From Gammaproteobacteria bacterium (lineage in GTDB: Bacteria > Pseudomonadota > Gammaproteobacteria > Burkholderiales > Sulfuricellaceae), in the NCBI GenBank assembly GCA_018823025.1, contig JAHJJI010000140.1:1-64000 (forward strand): a DNA stretch of 64,000 nucleotides. The letters are read 5' to 3'. The notes beneath the pieces were generated by a model. That model was not told the origin of the DNA. It did not search any database and worked only from the letters and a program-made list of their open reading frames with translations. Shown here piece after piece: positions 41,517 to 52,481 of the stretch. Within the stretch, counting starts at the first letter, position 1, and each line of letters starts with the position of its first letter. A program made the position numbers and the translations under genes.

Positions 41517-42776
41517 TTAAAGCTTGAATTCGGCCAGCTTCTTCGGTACCGCTACATTCTTGAGCCGAACATATTGTGGCAGACCATCCTTATAAGGCGG
41601 GTAGTCCTCGCCCTTGATCAGCGGTGCCAGATATTCACGGCACTTTTCGGTAATGCCGAAGCCATCCTTGGTGATGAAATTTTTCGGCATCATCTTTTCG
41701 ACGTTGGCGACCTTGCTGAGCTGCGCCATACCAACTTTCCACTTGTAAGGCGCATTCGACACACGGTCGATAGTAGGCATCACCGAGTTGTGGCCCTTGA
41801 GCGCAAATTCGACTGCCGCCTTACCCATCGCATAGGCCTGATCCACGTCGCTCTTCGAAGCGATGTGGCGAGCAGCACGCTGAAGGTAATCGGCCACGCC
41901 CCAGTGGTACTTAAGGCCAAGACCTTCGCGAACGATGTTAGCCACTACCGGCGCAACGCCACCAAGTTGAGCATGACCGAATGCGTCCTTGAGGCCTTGG
42001 TCGGCAAGGAACTTGCCGTCGGCATTCATTACACCTTCGGACACCACTACGGTGCAATAGCCGAATTTCTTGACTAGCTCGTCCACGCGGGCAAGGAATT
42101 TTTCTTTATTAAATGTCACTTCCGGGAACAGAATCACGATCGGCTGCTCGGCGTCCTTGGTAGAAGCAAGTCCGCCAGCTGCAGCGATCCAGCCTGCGTG
42201 ACGACCCATCACTTCGAGCACGAACACCTTGGTCGATGTCTTGCACATAGAGGCCACGTCAAAGGTCGCTTCCAGAGTGGAGACAGCAATGTATTTGGCA
42301 ACAGATCCAAAACCAGGGCAGTTATCGGTGATCGGCAGGTCGTTGTCCACGGTCTTCGGCACATGGATGGCCTGGATCGGATAGCCCATCTTTTCCGAAA
42401 GCTGCGATACTTTCAGACAGGTGTCGGCGGAATCGCCTCCACCATTGTAGAAAAAATAGCCGATGTTATGCGCCTTGAACACCTCGATCAGGCGCTCATA
42501 CTGGAGCTTGTTCTCTTCCAGGCTTTTCATCTTGAAGCGGCAGGAACCGAATGCACCGGAAGGTGTGTGGCGCAATGCAGCGATGGCTTTGGCGGTATCC
42601 TTGCTAGTGTCGATCAGGTCTTCGGTCAACGCGCCGATGATACCGTTACGGCCGGCATAAACCTTGCCGATTACGTCCTTGTGCTTGCGCGCAGTCTCGA
42701 TCAAACCGCAGGCGGATGCATTGATCACCGCGGTCACGCCACCGGACTGGGCATAAAAAGCGTTCTTCTTTGCCAT
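41517..42776 (-). CDS. pfp: 6-phosphofructokinase, probably pyrophosphate-dependent
   Basis: YAQSGGVTAVINASACGL, NGGGDSADT, VPKTVDNDLPITDNCPGFGSVAKYIA, EVMGRHAGWIAAA. Confidence 0.85.
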   Translation of the reverse strand: MAKKNAFYAQSGGVTAVINASACGLIETARKHKDVIGKVYAGRNGIIGALTEDLIDTSKDTAKAIAALRHTPSGAFGSCRFKMKSLEENKLQYERLIEVFKAHNIGYFFYNGGGDSADTCLKVSQLSEKMGYPIQAIHVPKTVDNDLPITDNCPGFGSVAKYIAVSTLEATFDVASMCKTSTKVFVLEVMGRHAGWIAAAGGLASTKDAEQPIVILFPEVTFNKEKFLARVDELVKKFGYCTVVVSEGVMNADGKFLADQGLKDAFGHAQLGGVAPVVANIVREGLGLKYHWGVADYLQRAARHIASKSDVDQAYAMGKAAVEFALKGHNSVMPTIDRVSNAPYKWKVGMAQLSKVANVEKMMPKNFITKDGFGITEKCREYLAPLIKGEDYPPYKDGLPQYVRLKNVAVPKKLAEFKL

Positions 42777-42794
42777 ATCTTTAGACTCCCTCAA

Positions 42795-43139
42795 TTATTG
42801 ATTCTGTTGACGCTTCGCGTCGTGGTCGGCCTGGAGCTTGAGTACGGTTACCACGCAATCCAGCAAATCATCGTATTCCGCCTTGCCGGTACCGTACTGC
42901 TCGCGCGCCGAGTAAAAGAACTGACAGCGGAAACGATTATCGCCCACCTTAGATACCACGAAACCGGCTCCCTGCTCCTTCCACACCATCGCTGGACAAT
43001 GTGTCAACTCCATCACAGCAGGATCCAGACGCAACTCGACGTCCGCCAACTGCACTTCCACCGGCTTGCCGTAGCGCTCCCTGAGGGTAGCCTCGACCAT
43101 CCACAGCTCGGAATCGGTGATGTTGGGGACGCCGCTCAT
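42795..43139 (-). CDS. Small protein of unknown function between PFK and adk
   Basis: Intact 114-aa ORF, same strand, tightly spaced. Confidence 0.75.
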   Translation of the reverse strand: MSGVPNITDSELWMVEATLRERYGKPVEVQLADVELRLDPAVMELTHCPAMVWKEQGAGFVVSKVGDNRFRCQFFYSAREQYGTGKAEYDDLLDCVVTVLKLQADHDAKRQQNQ

Positions 43140-43149
43140 GCTCTATCGA

Positions 43150-43863
<714 letters not shown>

Positions 43864-43937
43864 TTACCCAGCTTGTCGTCAAGGATATTCAAAAACGCTA
43901 ACATATGCACATTCAAATTTTGTATCCACCCATAAAT

Positions 43938-44693
43938 CTAGTTAAGAAGCCTCCTCACTCTTTGCAGATCCTCCTCGGTATCAACGCCCGCAACGGGTGC
44001 CTGCTCAATCACGGCAACACCTATGCGGTAGCCATGCCACAACGCACGCAACTGCTCCAGCGCCTCGAACTGCTCGATCGCGGCAGGTTGCAGCTGCTTA
44101 TAAATTTTCAGGAACGAAGTGCGATAGGCATAGATACCGATATGGCGATAGGCCGGCAATCCCGCCGGAAATTTTTCGGGCGCAACGGCGAACGCATCGC
44201 GCGGCCAGGGAACCGGAGCGCGACTAAAATACAACGCATGGCCATCACGGTCAGTCACCACCTTGACGATATTCGGATTGAGCAGGTCGGAGCTATCATG
44301 AATGGCGTGGCTGGCGGTCGAAATCGCCGCCTCGGGATGGTCATAAAGATGTTGCGCCACCTCACGGATAAGCGACGGTTCGATCAGCGGTTCATCGCCC
44401 TGTACGTTGACCACGATCTCGTCGTCACCCCAACCGCGTTGACTTGCCACCTCGGCAATGCGATCAGTGCCGGAAGGATGATCGGGTGAAGTCATACAGA
44501 CTTGGTGACCACCGGCGCGCACGACGTCGGCGATGCCCTGGTGATCAGTCGCCACCCAGACTTCATCAGCACCGCTCTCCAGAGCACGTTCGACCACATG
44601 CAGCACCATCGGCCGGCCGCCGATGTCGAGCAACGGCTTGCCGGGCAGGCGGGTGGAAGCGAAGCGGGCGGGGATGACGACTTTGAAGTTCAT
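43938..44693 (-). CDS. kdsB: 3-deoxy-manno-octulosonate cytidylyltransferase
   Basis: [47 protein letters not shown]. Confidence 0.97.
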   Translation of the reverse strand: MNFKVVIPARFASTRLPGKPLLDIGGRPMVLHVVERALESGADEVWVATDHQGIADVVRAGGHQVCMTSPDHPSGTDRIAEVASQRGWGDDEIVVNVQGDEPLIEPSLIREVAQHLYDHPEAAISTASHAIHDSSDLLNPNIVKVVTDRDGHALYFSRAPVPWPRDAFAVAPEKFPAGLPAYRHIGIYAYRTSFLKIYKQLQPAAIEQFEALEQLRALWHGYRIGVAVIEQAPVAGVDTEEDLQRVRRLLN

Positions 44694-44716
44694 GAGAGCT
44701 TATTTACCGCAGAGGA

Positions 44717-44896
44717 TCAAACCTCTTCCTCGGCCGGCAACTTGCGCGCCTCATCCTCAAGCATCACCGGAATGTCATCACGAACCGGGTAAGCCAGTCG
44801 GCAGGGCTTGCAAACCAGCTCCTGCTCGGGCTTTTTGTAGACCAACGGCCCCTTGCATAACGGGCATACCAGAATTTCAAGCAGTTTGGCGTCCAT
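44717..44896 (-). CDS. Trm112 family protein
   Basis: [51 protein letters not shown]. Confidence 0.93.
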   Translation of the reverse strand: MDAKLLEILVCPLCKGPLVYKKPEQELVCKPCRLAYPVRDDIPVMLEDEARKLPAEEEV

Positions 44897-45887
44897 CAAT
44901 ATCCTTCAATTTTTGTAGTACTGTCTGTCCGAAAGCCGGTGGCAAAACAGCTTCCACCGCCAGAGCCCAATAGCGTTCGTCGGCGAAACCGGCACATTTA
45001 ACCGCATCCTTCTCGGTCATCAGCAAGGCATCGGCATTTTCGTAATCCAGATCCTGCGGCCGAAAGACGCAGTGATCAGGGAAAGCGTGTTCCTCGAACG
45101 CCAACCCAAGACCACGCAAATGAGTAAAAAACCGTTGCGGATTACCGATGCCAGCCACGGCATGAAGCTTCTTGCCACTAAAATCGGCCGCAAAAATATT
45201 CAATTCCTGATTGAGCAAATTATAGAACACTCCGCCCTGGAGACTCATTTCGAACTCGTTGCGCAGGTGCATGGCCGCCTTCGGGCTACCACCGTTCACC
45301 ACCACCGCATCCACCGACCCGAGTCGAGAAACGCCTTCACGCAGTGGCCCTGCAGGCAATAGCAATCCATTTCCGAATTTGCGATCCCCATCCACAACCA
45401 CGATTTCCATATCGCGGCCGAGGCGATAATGCTGCAGGCCATCGTCGCTCACCAGCACATCACACTCCGGATGCGCACGCAGTAAAGCATTTCCTGCAGC
45501 CACCCGGTCTCGACCAACCCAGACCGGGCAACCGCTTTTTTTTGCCAGCAACAGAGGTTCATCGCCCGCAACCGCCGGATCACTGCGGACATCAACCCCC
45601 ACTACGCCACCTGTGCCGCCACCGTAGCCGCGGCTGACAACGCCGGGATGGTAGCCGTGTTGCCGCAAAAAATCAGCTAACCATAGTACCAGCGGAGTTT
45701 TTCCGGTACCACCGACACTGATGTTGCCAACCACGATCACCGGCACCGGCAATCGGATAGCGCGCAGCAACCCAACGCGGTAAAGCCCTCGACGCAGCGC
45801 CACAACCAGCCCGAACAAAGCGCTCAGGGGAAGCAACACAACCTGCCACGGCGTTAGACTGAACCATTGTCGCTGGAGCCAGAGCAT
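44877..45887 (-). CDS. lpxK: Tetraacyldisaccharide 4'-kinase
   Basis: [53 protein letters not shown]. Confidence 0.96.
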   Translation of the reverse strand: MLWLQRQWFSLTPWQVVLLPLSALFGLVVALRRGLYRVGLLRAIRLPVPVIVVGNISVGGTGKTPLVLWLADFLRQHGYHPGVVSRGYGGGTGGVVGVDVRSDPAVAGDEPLLLAKKSGCPVWVGRDRVAAGNALLRAHPECDVLVSDDGLQHYRLGRDMEIVVVDGDRKFGNGLLLPAGPLREGVSRLGSVDAVVVNGGSPKAAMHLRNEFEMSLQGGVFYNLLNQELNIFAADFSGKKLHAVAGIGNPQRFFTHLRGLGLAFEEHAFPDHCVFRPQDLDYENADALLMTEKDAVKCAGFADERYWALAVEAVLPPAFGQTVLQKLKDIDGRQTA

Positions 45888-45922
45888 ATTATTCGGGGTT
45901 GAGCGCCAGACCCAATCCCCGC

Positions 45923-46351
45923 CTATTTTTCCAGCTTCGCCTGGGTGGCAAAAGTGATGTGGCTGTAGCCCGACTGGCGCGCGGCCTCCATGACGTTCAC
46001 CACCGCCTGATGGGTCGCCTTGGCGTCGGCATTGATGATAATTACCGGATCCGGCTTATCCCCTGCAGCACGGCGTAGTGCCAGGCTGAGAGCTGCAGCA
46101 TCGGCATCAGCCACGGCTGAACCGTTGACCACGTAACGTCCGCCGGCGTCCACTGCTACGTTGATGGCAGCGGGCTTGTCGGCCGGCTTCTCCGCCTCGG
46201 CGGTGGGCAGATTGATCTGTAATTCAGCAATCTGGGAAAAAGTGGTGGTGACCATCATGAAAATCAGGATCACCAGCAGCACGTCGATCATCGCGATCAG
46301 ATTGATCTCGGGGTCATCCTTGGCCCTGCCGCGCTGAAAATTCATGTTCAA
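45923..46351 (-). CDS. exbD: Biopolymer transport protein ExbD/TolR family
   Basis: INLIAMIDVLLVILIFMMVTTTF. Confidence 0.93.
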   Translation of the reverse strand: MNMNFQRGRAKDDPEINLIAMIDVLLVILIFMMVTTTFSQIAELQINLPTAEAEKPADKPAAINVAVDAGGRYVVNGSAVADADAAALSLALRRAAGDKPDPVIIINADAKATHQAVVNVMEAARQSGYSHITFATQAKLEK

Positions 46352-46355
46352 ACGC

Positions 46356-46988
46356 TCACTTCCGCTGGCCGTGGACGATATGCACCAGCTTGATCGCTTG
46401 CTGCTCCATTTCCAGCACCAGCGCTTCGGCGCGGGCGCGGAAATAGCGGTAAAAAATCATGCTGGGAATCGCCACGATCAAGCCCATGGCGGTATTGTAC
46501 AGCGCCACCGAAATACCGTGGGCGAGTTGGGCGGGGCTGCCGCCGGTGGGGGTGAGGGCGCCGAAAATTTCCACCATGCCGATCACCGTACCAAGCAAAC
46601 CGAGCAGCGGGCTCACCGAGGCGATGGTTCCAAGCGTATTGAGCGAAACCAGGAAAGACATGCCATATTTCAGGCGAGGCTGCTCGATTTCATGGGCAAC
46701 ATGCCGACCGGTTTCCTCGATCTCTTCCTGCATCACTTCGCGCGAACTCTTGGCATTCTTTAACCCGGCCGCAAAAATCTGCCCCAGATAGGAGTGCTTC
46801 TCCAGTTGCGCCAGCCTTTCGGCGTTCACCGCACCCTGCTTGATCCATTCCTGCACCTGGACGAGCAAATTTTTGGGGGCAATCAGGTTGAATGTCCACA
46901 AATGCCAACCGATGATCGTCAAGGAAATAACCGATGCAATTATCAGCGGCCAGATCGGCCAGCCCGCTGCTTGAATAATGGATAACAC
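46356..46988 (-). CDS. exbB: MotA/TolQ/ExbB proton channel family protein
   Basis: SVSPLLGLLGTVIGMVEIFGAL...LAHGISVALYNTAMGLIVAIPSMIFYRYF. Confidence 0.93.
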   Translation of the reverse strand: MLSIIQAAGWPIWPLIIASVISLTIIGWHLWTFNLIAPKNLLVQVQEWIKQGAVNAERLAQLEKHSYLGQIFAAGLKNAKSSREVMQEEIEETGRHVAHEIEQPRLKYGMSFLVSLNTLGTIASVSPLLGLLGTVIGMVEIFGALTPTGGSPAQLAHGISVALYNTAMGLIVAIPSMIFYRYFRARAEALVLEMEQQAIKLVHIVHGQRK

Positions 46989-47123
46989 TCGCCCTTCTCC
47001 CTTATAATTCTGGTATTTCTAAAACGCCCGTAACTTTAGCCTGCCACAGTGTTTTCAGCAAGCCCGGTCAAGTAGCGCATCAAGAAAGAGGTTTAACTTA
47101 TTGTCGTAAAAACCCTTTACCGA

Positions 47124-47321
47124 CTATCCACAAAGATTGTGGATAACTCTGTGGGCAAGTTGTATGCATTTACCCTAACTTGCCCGCAGGAAAAGGTTTT
47201 TTTACGCAGGTTAAAATTTAACCTTCTGTTTTATTGTTTAAAATCAATTAATTATAAAATATACAATGGGCTTATGGTGATAGCAATTTGTTACACCTGC
47301 ATACGCCAAGCTTGTGGATTA
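47124..47321. promoter_or_regulatory. Cluster of DnaA-box-like 9-mers next to an AT-rich tract
   Basis: CTATCCACA 47124, TGTGGATAA 47138 (exact inverse of TTATCCACA), TGTGGGCAA 47150, TGTGGATTA 47313; AT-rich about 47210-47275. Confidence 0.5.
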
Positions 47322-47336
47322 ATGTAGAATGGAAAA

Positions 47337-48686
47337 ATGCATTTCGCCCCAGCACTTACAGACGAATCTCCGGTCCTCAGCGTCAGCGAACTAAACCGCC
47401 GCGCGAAACAGTTGCTGGAGAGAAATTTCCCGCTAATGTGGATTTCCGGTGAAGTCTCCAACTTCATCGCTGCTGCGTCTGGCCACTGGTATTTTTCCCT
47501 CAAGGACGGCAACGCCCAAGTGCGCTGCGCGATGTTCCGCCACAAAAGCCAGTATCTCGACTGGCAGCCGCGCAACGGCGACCAGATCGAAGTGCGCGCC
47601 CTGGTCACCCTGTACGAACCGCGTGGCGAATATCAGCTTAACGTCGAAAATATCCGGCGAGCCGGGTTGGGAGCGCTGTACGAAGCCTTCGGAAAGCTCA
47701 AGGATCGCCTGGAACAGGAAGGACTGTTTGACGAAGCATGCAAAAAACCCCTGCCACCCTTTCCCGGACAAATCGGCATCGTCACCTCCCCTGCCGCCGC
47801 CGCACTGCGCGACGTACTCACTACACTGCGGCGGCGCATGCCATCGATCCCGGTCATCCTGTACCCCACCCCGGTGCAGGGCGAAGGCGCCGCGGCAAAA
47901 ATCGCCGATGCAATCCGCACTGCCGCCAATCGGTCTGAATGCGATATCCTGATCGTCTGCCGTGGCGGCGGCAGCATCGAAGACCTGTGGGCTTTCAACG
48001 AAGAAATCGTCGCGCGGGCGATCCATGCCTGCCCCATCCCGGTGATCAGCGGCATCGGCCACGAAACTGACTTTACCATCAGCGATTTCGTTGCCGACCA
48101 GCGTGCCCCCACGCCGACTTCAGCGGCGGAACAAGCCAGCCCCAACCGAGTCGATTTGCAGAACCGGATCGAGGCCATGCACGGCCGCCTGAACCGTCAT
48201 CTGCGGCAGAAGCTGGAACAGCGCATGCAGCAGGTGGACTACCTGTCGCGACGACTAGTTCATCCTGGCGAAAAACTGAACGCTCGACTGACCCATCTGA
48301 CCCACCTGAACCAGCGCCTGAACAACAACGCCGGCCATGCTCTCGCAGAACGTGAATGGCATTTGCAGAAACTGGCTCACCGCCTGGCGGCAGCCAAACC
48401 AGATATCGCTGCACACGAAGCACGGCAGCGCGACTTGGTGAGACGCTTGCAGCTTTCCATGGTTCACCGGATGCAGGAGTACCAAACTGGGCTGCAACGA
48501 CTGCAGGCCAATCTCTTCCACCTCAATCCGCAGTCGGTGCTCGACCGCGGGTTCAGCATGGTGCGCTCGACCGACGGGAAAATCGTCTACGACAGCAAGG
48601 AAATAGAAGTGGATGAAGCGCTTTCCATCACCTTCGCACGCGGCAATGCCGCAGCCAGAGTAATGAGCAAGGAAGACGGCCGATGA
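47337..48686 (+). CDS. xseA: Exodeoxyribonuclease VII large subunit
   Basis: LSVSELNRRAKQLLERNFPLMWISGEVSNF; GGSIEDLWAFNEEIVARAI; GHETDFTISDFVADQRAPTPTSAAE. Confidence 0.97.
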   Translation: MHFAPALTDESPVLSVSELNRRAKQLLERNFPLMWISGEVSNFIAAASGHWYFSLKDGNAQVRCAMFRHKSQYLDWQPRNGDQIEVRALVTLYEPRGEYQLNVENIRRAGLGALYEAFGKLKDRLEQEGLFDEACKKPLPPFPGQIGIVTSPAAAALRDVLTTLRRRMPSIPVILYPTPVQGEGAAAKIADAIRTAANRSECDILIVCRGGGSIEDLWAFNEEIVARAIHACPIPVISGIGHETDFTISDFVADQRAPTPTSAAEQASPNRVDLQNRIEAMHGRLNRHLRQKLEQRMQQVDYLSRRLVHPGEKLNARLTHLTHLNQRLNNNAGHALAEREWHLQKLAHRLAAAKPDIAAHEARQRDLVRRLQLSMVHRMQEYQTGLQRLQANLFHLNPQSVLDRGFSMVRSTDGKIVYDSKEIEVDEALSITFARGNAAARVMSKEDGR

Positions 48687-49648
48687 ACCTGAAGTTCTGG
48701 AAAAAGAAAAAAACGCCTGAGGAAAGTGACAATAGCGCTGCAGATGAAACCATCGTCGCCACGGAGGCCGAACCGACTCCGGCAAAACCAGGCTTTTGGG
48801 CGCGACTGAAAAACAGCCTGTCGTCATCGCGCAAGAAAAGCGAGCCGGAGAAGGAAGAAGAGCCAGAGCCCTCCGCGAGGCACATGAAAGATAAGCATCA
48901 GGATGAAGAGTCTGAAGCGCCACCTCCCAAGTTGGGCTTCCTGGCTCGACTTAAAAAACTCCTGTTGCCTTCACGTAAAAAGAACAAAACCGAGGACGCA
49001 GAAAATCCAGAAAACCCCAGATCTTCGGCCAAACGCACAGACAGGAAACATCCGGATGAAGAGCCGGAACCCACCGACATCCCCGCAAAAAAACCCAGGA
49101 AACGGCTAGTGATAGCTCTGGCACTCCTGATTCCGCTGGCTGCCGGCGGAGGTTTTTTTGCTGCAACTAAATTATTGCCGCCGCCAGCACACCACGAAGC
49201 ACCGCCAGCTATAAACGCGGCATCACAGGAAGTAAACACTGACGGGCAACCCGCACCTGAGCCGACCGAAGCAGCAGAGCAAACGGCGCAACCGGAAACC
49301 GAGCAACCTCCGACCGAACCTGCGCCACAACAGGAAAACAATGCCACGGCACCCGTGGCAGAGGCTCCCTTACCTCCAGAGGAAGCGCCTGTCGCCGAAG
49401 TTCCGACCGAGGAAGACGTCCAGGCGCAAATCGAAGCAATGAAAAAGCAAAATCAGGAAATGCAGGCTCAAATCGATGCGCTAAAAAAACAGCCCGCTAC
49501 CGCAAAGCCGGCAAGACCCGCCGCCACGCCCCGGGAGGGCGTGCTGATCATCAACGGCAAGAATGCCAAAGAAAGCGTCCGGGGACTCAAGGAAGTCATC
49601 GAGGGCATGAATGCCGCTTCAGGTGGACAAAATACCGAGGGGCGCTAG
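48683..49648 (+). CDS. Single-TM protein with duplicated basic amphipathic motif, unknown function
   Basis: ATGA overlap with xseA; KPGFWARLKNSLSSSRKK and KLGFLARLKKLLLPSRKK; one TM; Pro/Glu-rich region and coiled-coil. Confidence 0.75.
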   Translation: MNLKFWKKKKTPEESDNSAADETIVATEAEPTPAKPGFWARLKNSLSSSRKKSEPEKEEEPEPSARHMKDKHQDEESEAPPPKLGFLARLKKLLLPSRKKNKTEDAENPENPRSSAKRTDRKHPDEEPEPTDIPAKKPRKRLVIALALLIPLAAGGGFFAATKLLPPPAHHEAPPAINAASQEVNTDGQPAPEPTEAAEQTAQPETEQPPTEPAPQQENNATAPVAEAPLPPEEAPVAEVPTEEDVQAQIEAMKKQNQEMQAQIDALKKQPATAKPARPAATPREGVLIINGKNAKESVRGLKEVIEGMNAASGGQNTEGR

Positions 49649-49827
49649 CGCAACTCTGTGTTTTCCGTAGTAGCCGTTTATTTCGAAGCAGTGATATCAA
49701 GCAACTAACAAAAAAGAACTGTCGCCCGTTCAAAACTTCAATATGCCATTAACACAAGCGTGGCCACTCTTTGGCAAACACTTTCATCCAATCAACAGCC
49801 GGCACGGCCACGTAAAATTGGAGCTGC

Positions 49828-52413
49828 ATGCTTGCGCTTAGACATCATGGCTACTGGAGAACCCTGCTAGCACTCCTGTTGACGATGGCTGCGGGTCTAA
49901 TACAAGCGCAACCGTTGGTGCTCACCGAATTGCCGACTGGATCGCTCGGCACTTGGGCAAATCTGCTCATAGAAGACGGGCCGCCACTGAGCCTGGAACA
50001 AGCTCAAGCCCGTCAACACGGGGGCCTGTTTCATAAGGACAACCGGACGGTGCTAACCTACGGTATCGGCTCCCGCCCACGCTGGATCCATCTGGAGATT
50101 TTTAACCCGACTACCGATTCATTACCCTTCCGGTTAGTAACAGGGACAACCTGGACTGACCGACTCAAGCTGTTTGTCGTGCATGACAATCAGGTAACCT
50201 CCAGTTGGCAAACGGGGGATGACCATCCCAAAGCACACGGACTCACCCCGGGGATAGGCTTCACCTTCACGGCAAGTTTTGCTCCGGGGCGCAGTGACCT
50301 GTACTTGCGAGTCGAATCGATCGATCCGCTGGTGCTCCCGATCGAATTGATGACAGAGGAGCAAGCACTATCAAGCGAGCGGCTGGTGCATTACAGCTAT
50401 GGCTTCATTTACGGCTTCCTGATTGCCCTGTTAGCCTATAACGGCATGCTCTTCATCGGATTGAGAAAACGTAGCCACCTCTATTACTCTCTGTACCTGG
50501 TAAGCCTCATTCTGCTCAATGTTGCCTATACCGGGCATGGCAGCGCTTGGCTGTGGCCGGATTATCCACTACTGCAACGCTATATGATCCTGTTCCTGAT
50601 GGTGCTATATGGCTGTTGTGGACTACTTTTCGCCAGCCGTTTCCTTGCGCTGGCGGAACATGCACCGCGTGTGTTGCGGCTGGTACGCCTGAGTGCTGTA
50701 TCGGGATTGAGCCTGATTGCATTGTGCATCATGGCGGGTAGCCAGCTAGGCGCAGCACTGGTGGCTTTCAGCTTCATATCATTGTTCACTCTGGGCATGG
50801 TTCTGCTCGGCATCCTCACCATTCGCCATGGCCGGATGGCTGGCCGCTACTTTCTCGTGGCGACACTTTTCGGCATGGTTGGCGCGGCCTCCACCACCCT
50901 TGCCGTATGGGGCTGGCTCCCATTTAACTCATTGACTTATCACGGACTTGAGTATGGCGCCATCATTGAAGCAACGCTTCTGGCACTGGCGCTGGCCCAC
51001 CACTATAACGAAATGACTGCGAAGCTTTCCAGGATCACCTTATCGCGCGACGTATTATCCACAGAGGTTGCCGAACGCAAGCAGGCCGAAAAAATGCTGC
51101 GCAAAAGTGAAGAATCCCTCAAAGAATCGCAGAGCATCGCAGGCTTGGGCAGTTATGTTCTGGACATTCCCACTGGACGGTGGAAAAGCTCGGACGTGCT
51201 TGATCAGTTGTTGGGTATCGACGAAGCATATGAACGCTCTTTACAGGGATGGGTTGCTTTGACCCTTCCAGATGACCGCTCGATGATAGAAGACTACTTT
51301 AGCAATGAAGACATTGGGCCGGATAAGGAATTAGATAAGGAATACCGCATTCTCCGTCACAACGACCATACCGAACGCTGGGTTCACGGGTTGGGCAAAT
51401 TGGAATTTGATGCCCAAGGTAACCCAGTAAAAATGCATGGCACGATTCAAGACATCACCGAGCGCAAGCAAGGCGAGACAGAACTTCGCATCGCCGCCAC
51501 CGCTTTTGAATCGCAGGAAGGCATGGTCATCACCGATGCCAACAGTGTGATTCTGAGGGTCAACCGCGCCTTCACCGAAATCACGGGCTACACGGCTGAA
51601 GATGCTGTGGGCCAGACACCGCGCCTGCTCAAATCCGGCCGGCACAATGAGGCCTTTTATACCGAAATGTGGTCAAGCATCAAGCGTACTGGGAGCTGGC
51701 AGGGTGAAATCTGGGACCGGCGAAAAAATGGTGAAATCTATCCCAAATGGCTGACCATCACCGCAGTAAAATCAGACGATGGAACCATTACCCACTACGT
51801 TGGTGCACATACCGACATCTCCTCGCGAAAGGTTGCGGAAGACGTGATCAAGCGTATGGCCTTCTACGACCCACTGACCCAACTGCCTAACCGGCGGCTG
51901 CTCAATGACCGCTTGAGCCAGGCCATGGCTGCCAGTACGCGTAGTGGGCACTATGGTGCACTGATGTTCCTTGATCTGGACAACTTCAAACAGCTAAATG
52001 ACACGCATGGGCATAGGGCTGGCGATTTGCTGTTGATTGAGGCTGCGAATCGTCTGAATCATTGTGTGCGCGAGATGGACACAGTGGCGCGCTTCGGCGG
52101 CGATGAGTTTGTCGTTGTGCTAAGTGATCTGACGGCTGATAAAGCCGAATCGGCTTCACAAGTTAAGATCGTTGCAGAAAAAATCCGTATTACCTTATCG
52201 GAACCCTATCTGCTGAACATCAGCCACGATGGAAAGGCAGACACCATGATCGAGCATCACTGCACCGCAAGTATCGGCGTGGTCATGTTCATCGACCACG
52301 CAGGAAGTCAAGACGACATCCTGAAGTGGGCTGATGTGGCGATGTATCAGGCGAAAGAGGCGGGGCGCAATTTGATTCGGTTTTATAATTCGACAGCTAG
52401 CAAATCCACATAG
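49828..52413 (+). CDS. 7TMR-DISM sensor diguanylate cyclase (DISM-7TM-PAS-PAS-GGDEF)
   Basis: N-terminal DISM-like extracellular domain and 7 TM, PAS/PAC, VARFGGDEFVVVLSDL, ADVAMYQAKEAGRNLIRFY. Confidence 0.92.
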   Translation: MLALRHHGYWRTLLALLLTMAAGLIQAQPLVLTELPTGSLGTWANLLIEDGPPLSLEQAQARQHGGLFHKDNRTVLTYGIGSRPRWIHLEIFNPTTDSLPFRLVTGTTWTDRLKLFVVHDNQVTSSWQTGDDHPKAHGLTPGIGFTFTASFAPGRSDLYLRVESIDPLVLPIELMTEEQALSSERLVHYSYGFIYGFLIALLAYNGMLFIGLRKRSHLYYSLYLVSLILLNVAYTGHGSAWLWPDYPLLQRYMILFLMVLYGCCGLLFASRFLALAEHAPRVLRLVRLSAVSGLSLIALCIMAGSQLGAALVAFSFISLFTLGMVLLGILTIRHGRMAGRYFLVATLFGMVGAASTTLAVWGWLPFNSLTYHGLEYGAIIEATLLALALAHHYNEMTAKLSRITLSRDVLSTEVAERKQAEKMLRKSEESLKESQSIAGLGSYVLDIPTGRWKSSDVLDQLLGIDEAYERSLQGWVALTLPDDRSMIEDYFSNEDIGPDKELDKEYRILRHNDHTERWVHGLGKLEFDAQGNPVKMHGTIQDITERKQGETELRIAATAFESQEGMVITDANSVILRVNRAFTEITGYTAEDAVGQTPRLLKSGRHNEAFYTEMWSSIKRTGSWQGEIWDRRKNGEIYPKWLTITAVKSDDGTITHYVGAHTDISSRKVAEDVIKRMAFYDPLTQLPNRRLLNDRLSQAMAASTRSGHYGALMFLDLDNFKQLNDTHGHRAGDLLLIEAANRLNHCVREMDTVARFGGDEFVVVLSDLTADKAESASQVKIVAEKIRITLSEPYLLNISHDGKADTMIEHHCTASIGVVMFIDHAGSQDDILKWADVAMYQAKEAGRNLIRFYNSTASKST

Positions 52414-52481
52414 AAATCGAAACCGTTCTGGACAAGACACACTAGCCATTTGCGGGCCACCTGCCGCCGACTACTCTTTGT

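Noticed and set aside
46989-47336. Chromosomal oriC
   Set aside because: No dnaA, dnaN, gidA or parAB nearby and only one exact DnaA box; reported as origin-like or DnaA-regulatory only.
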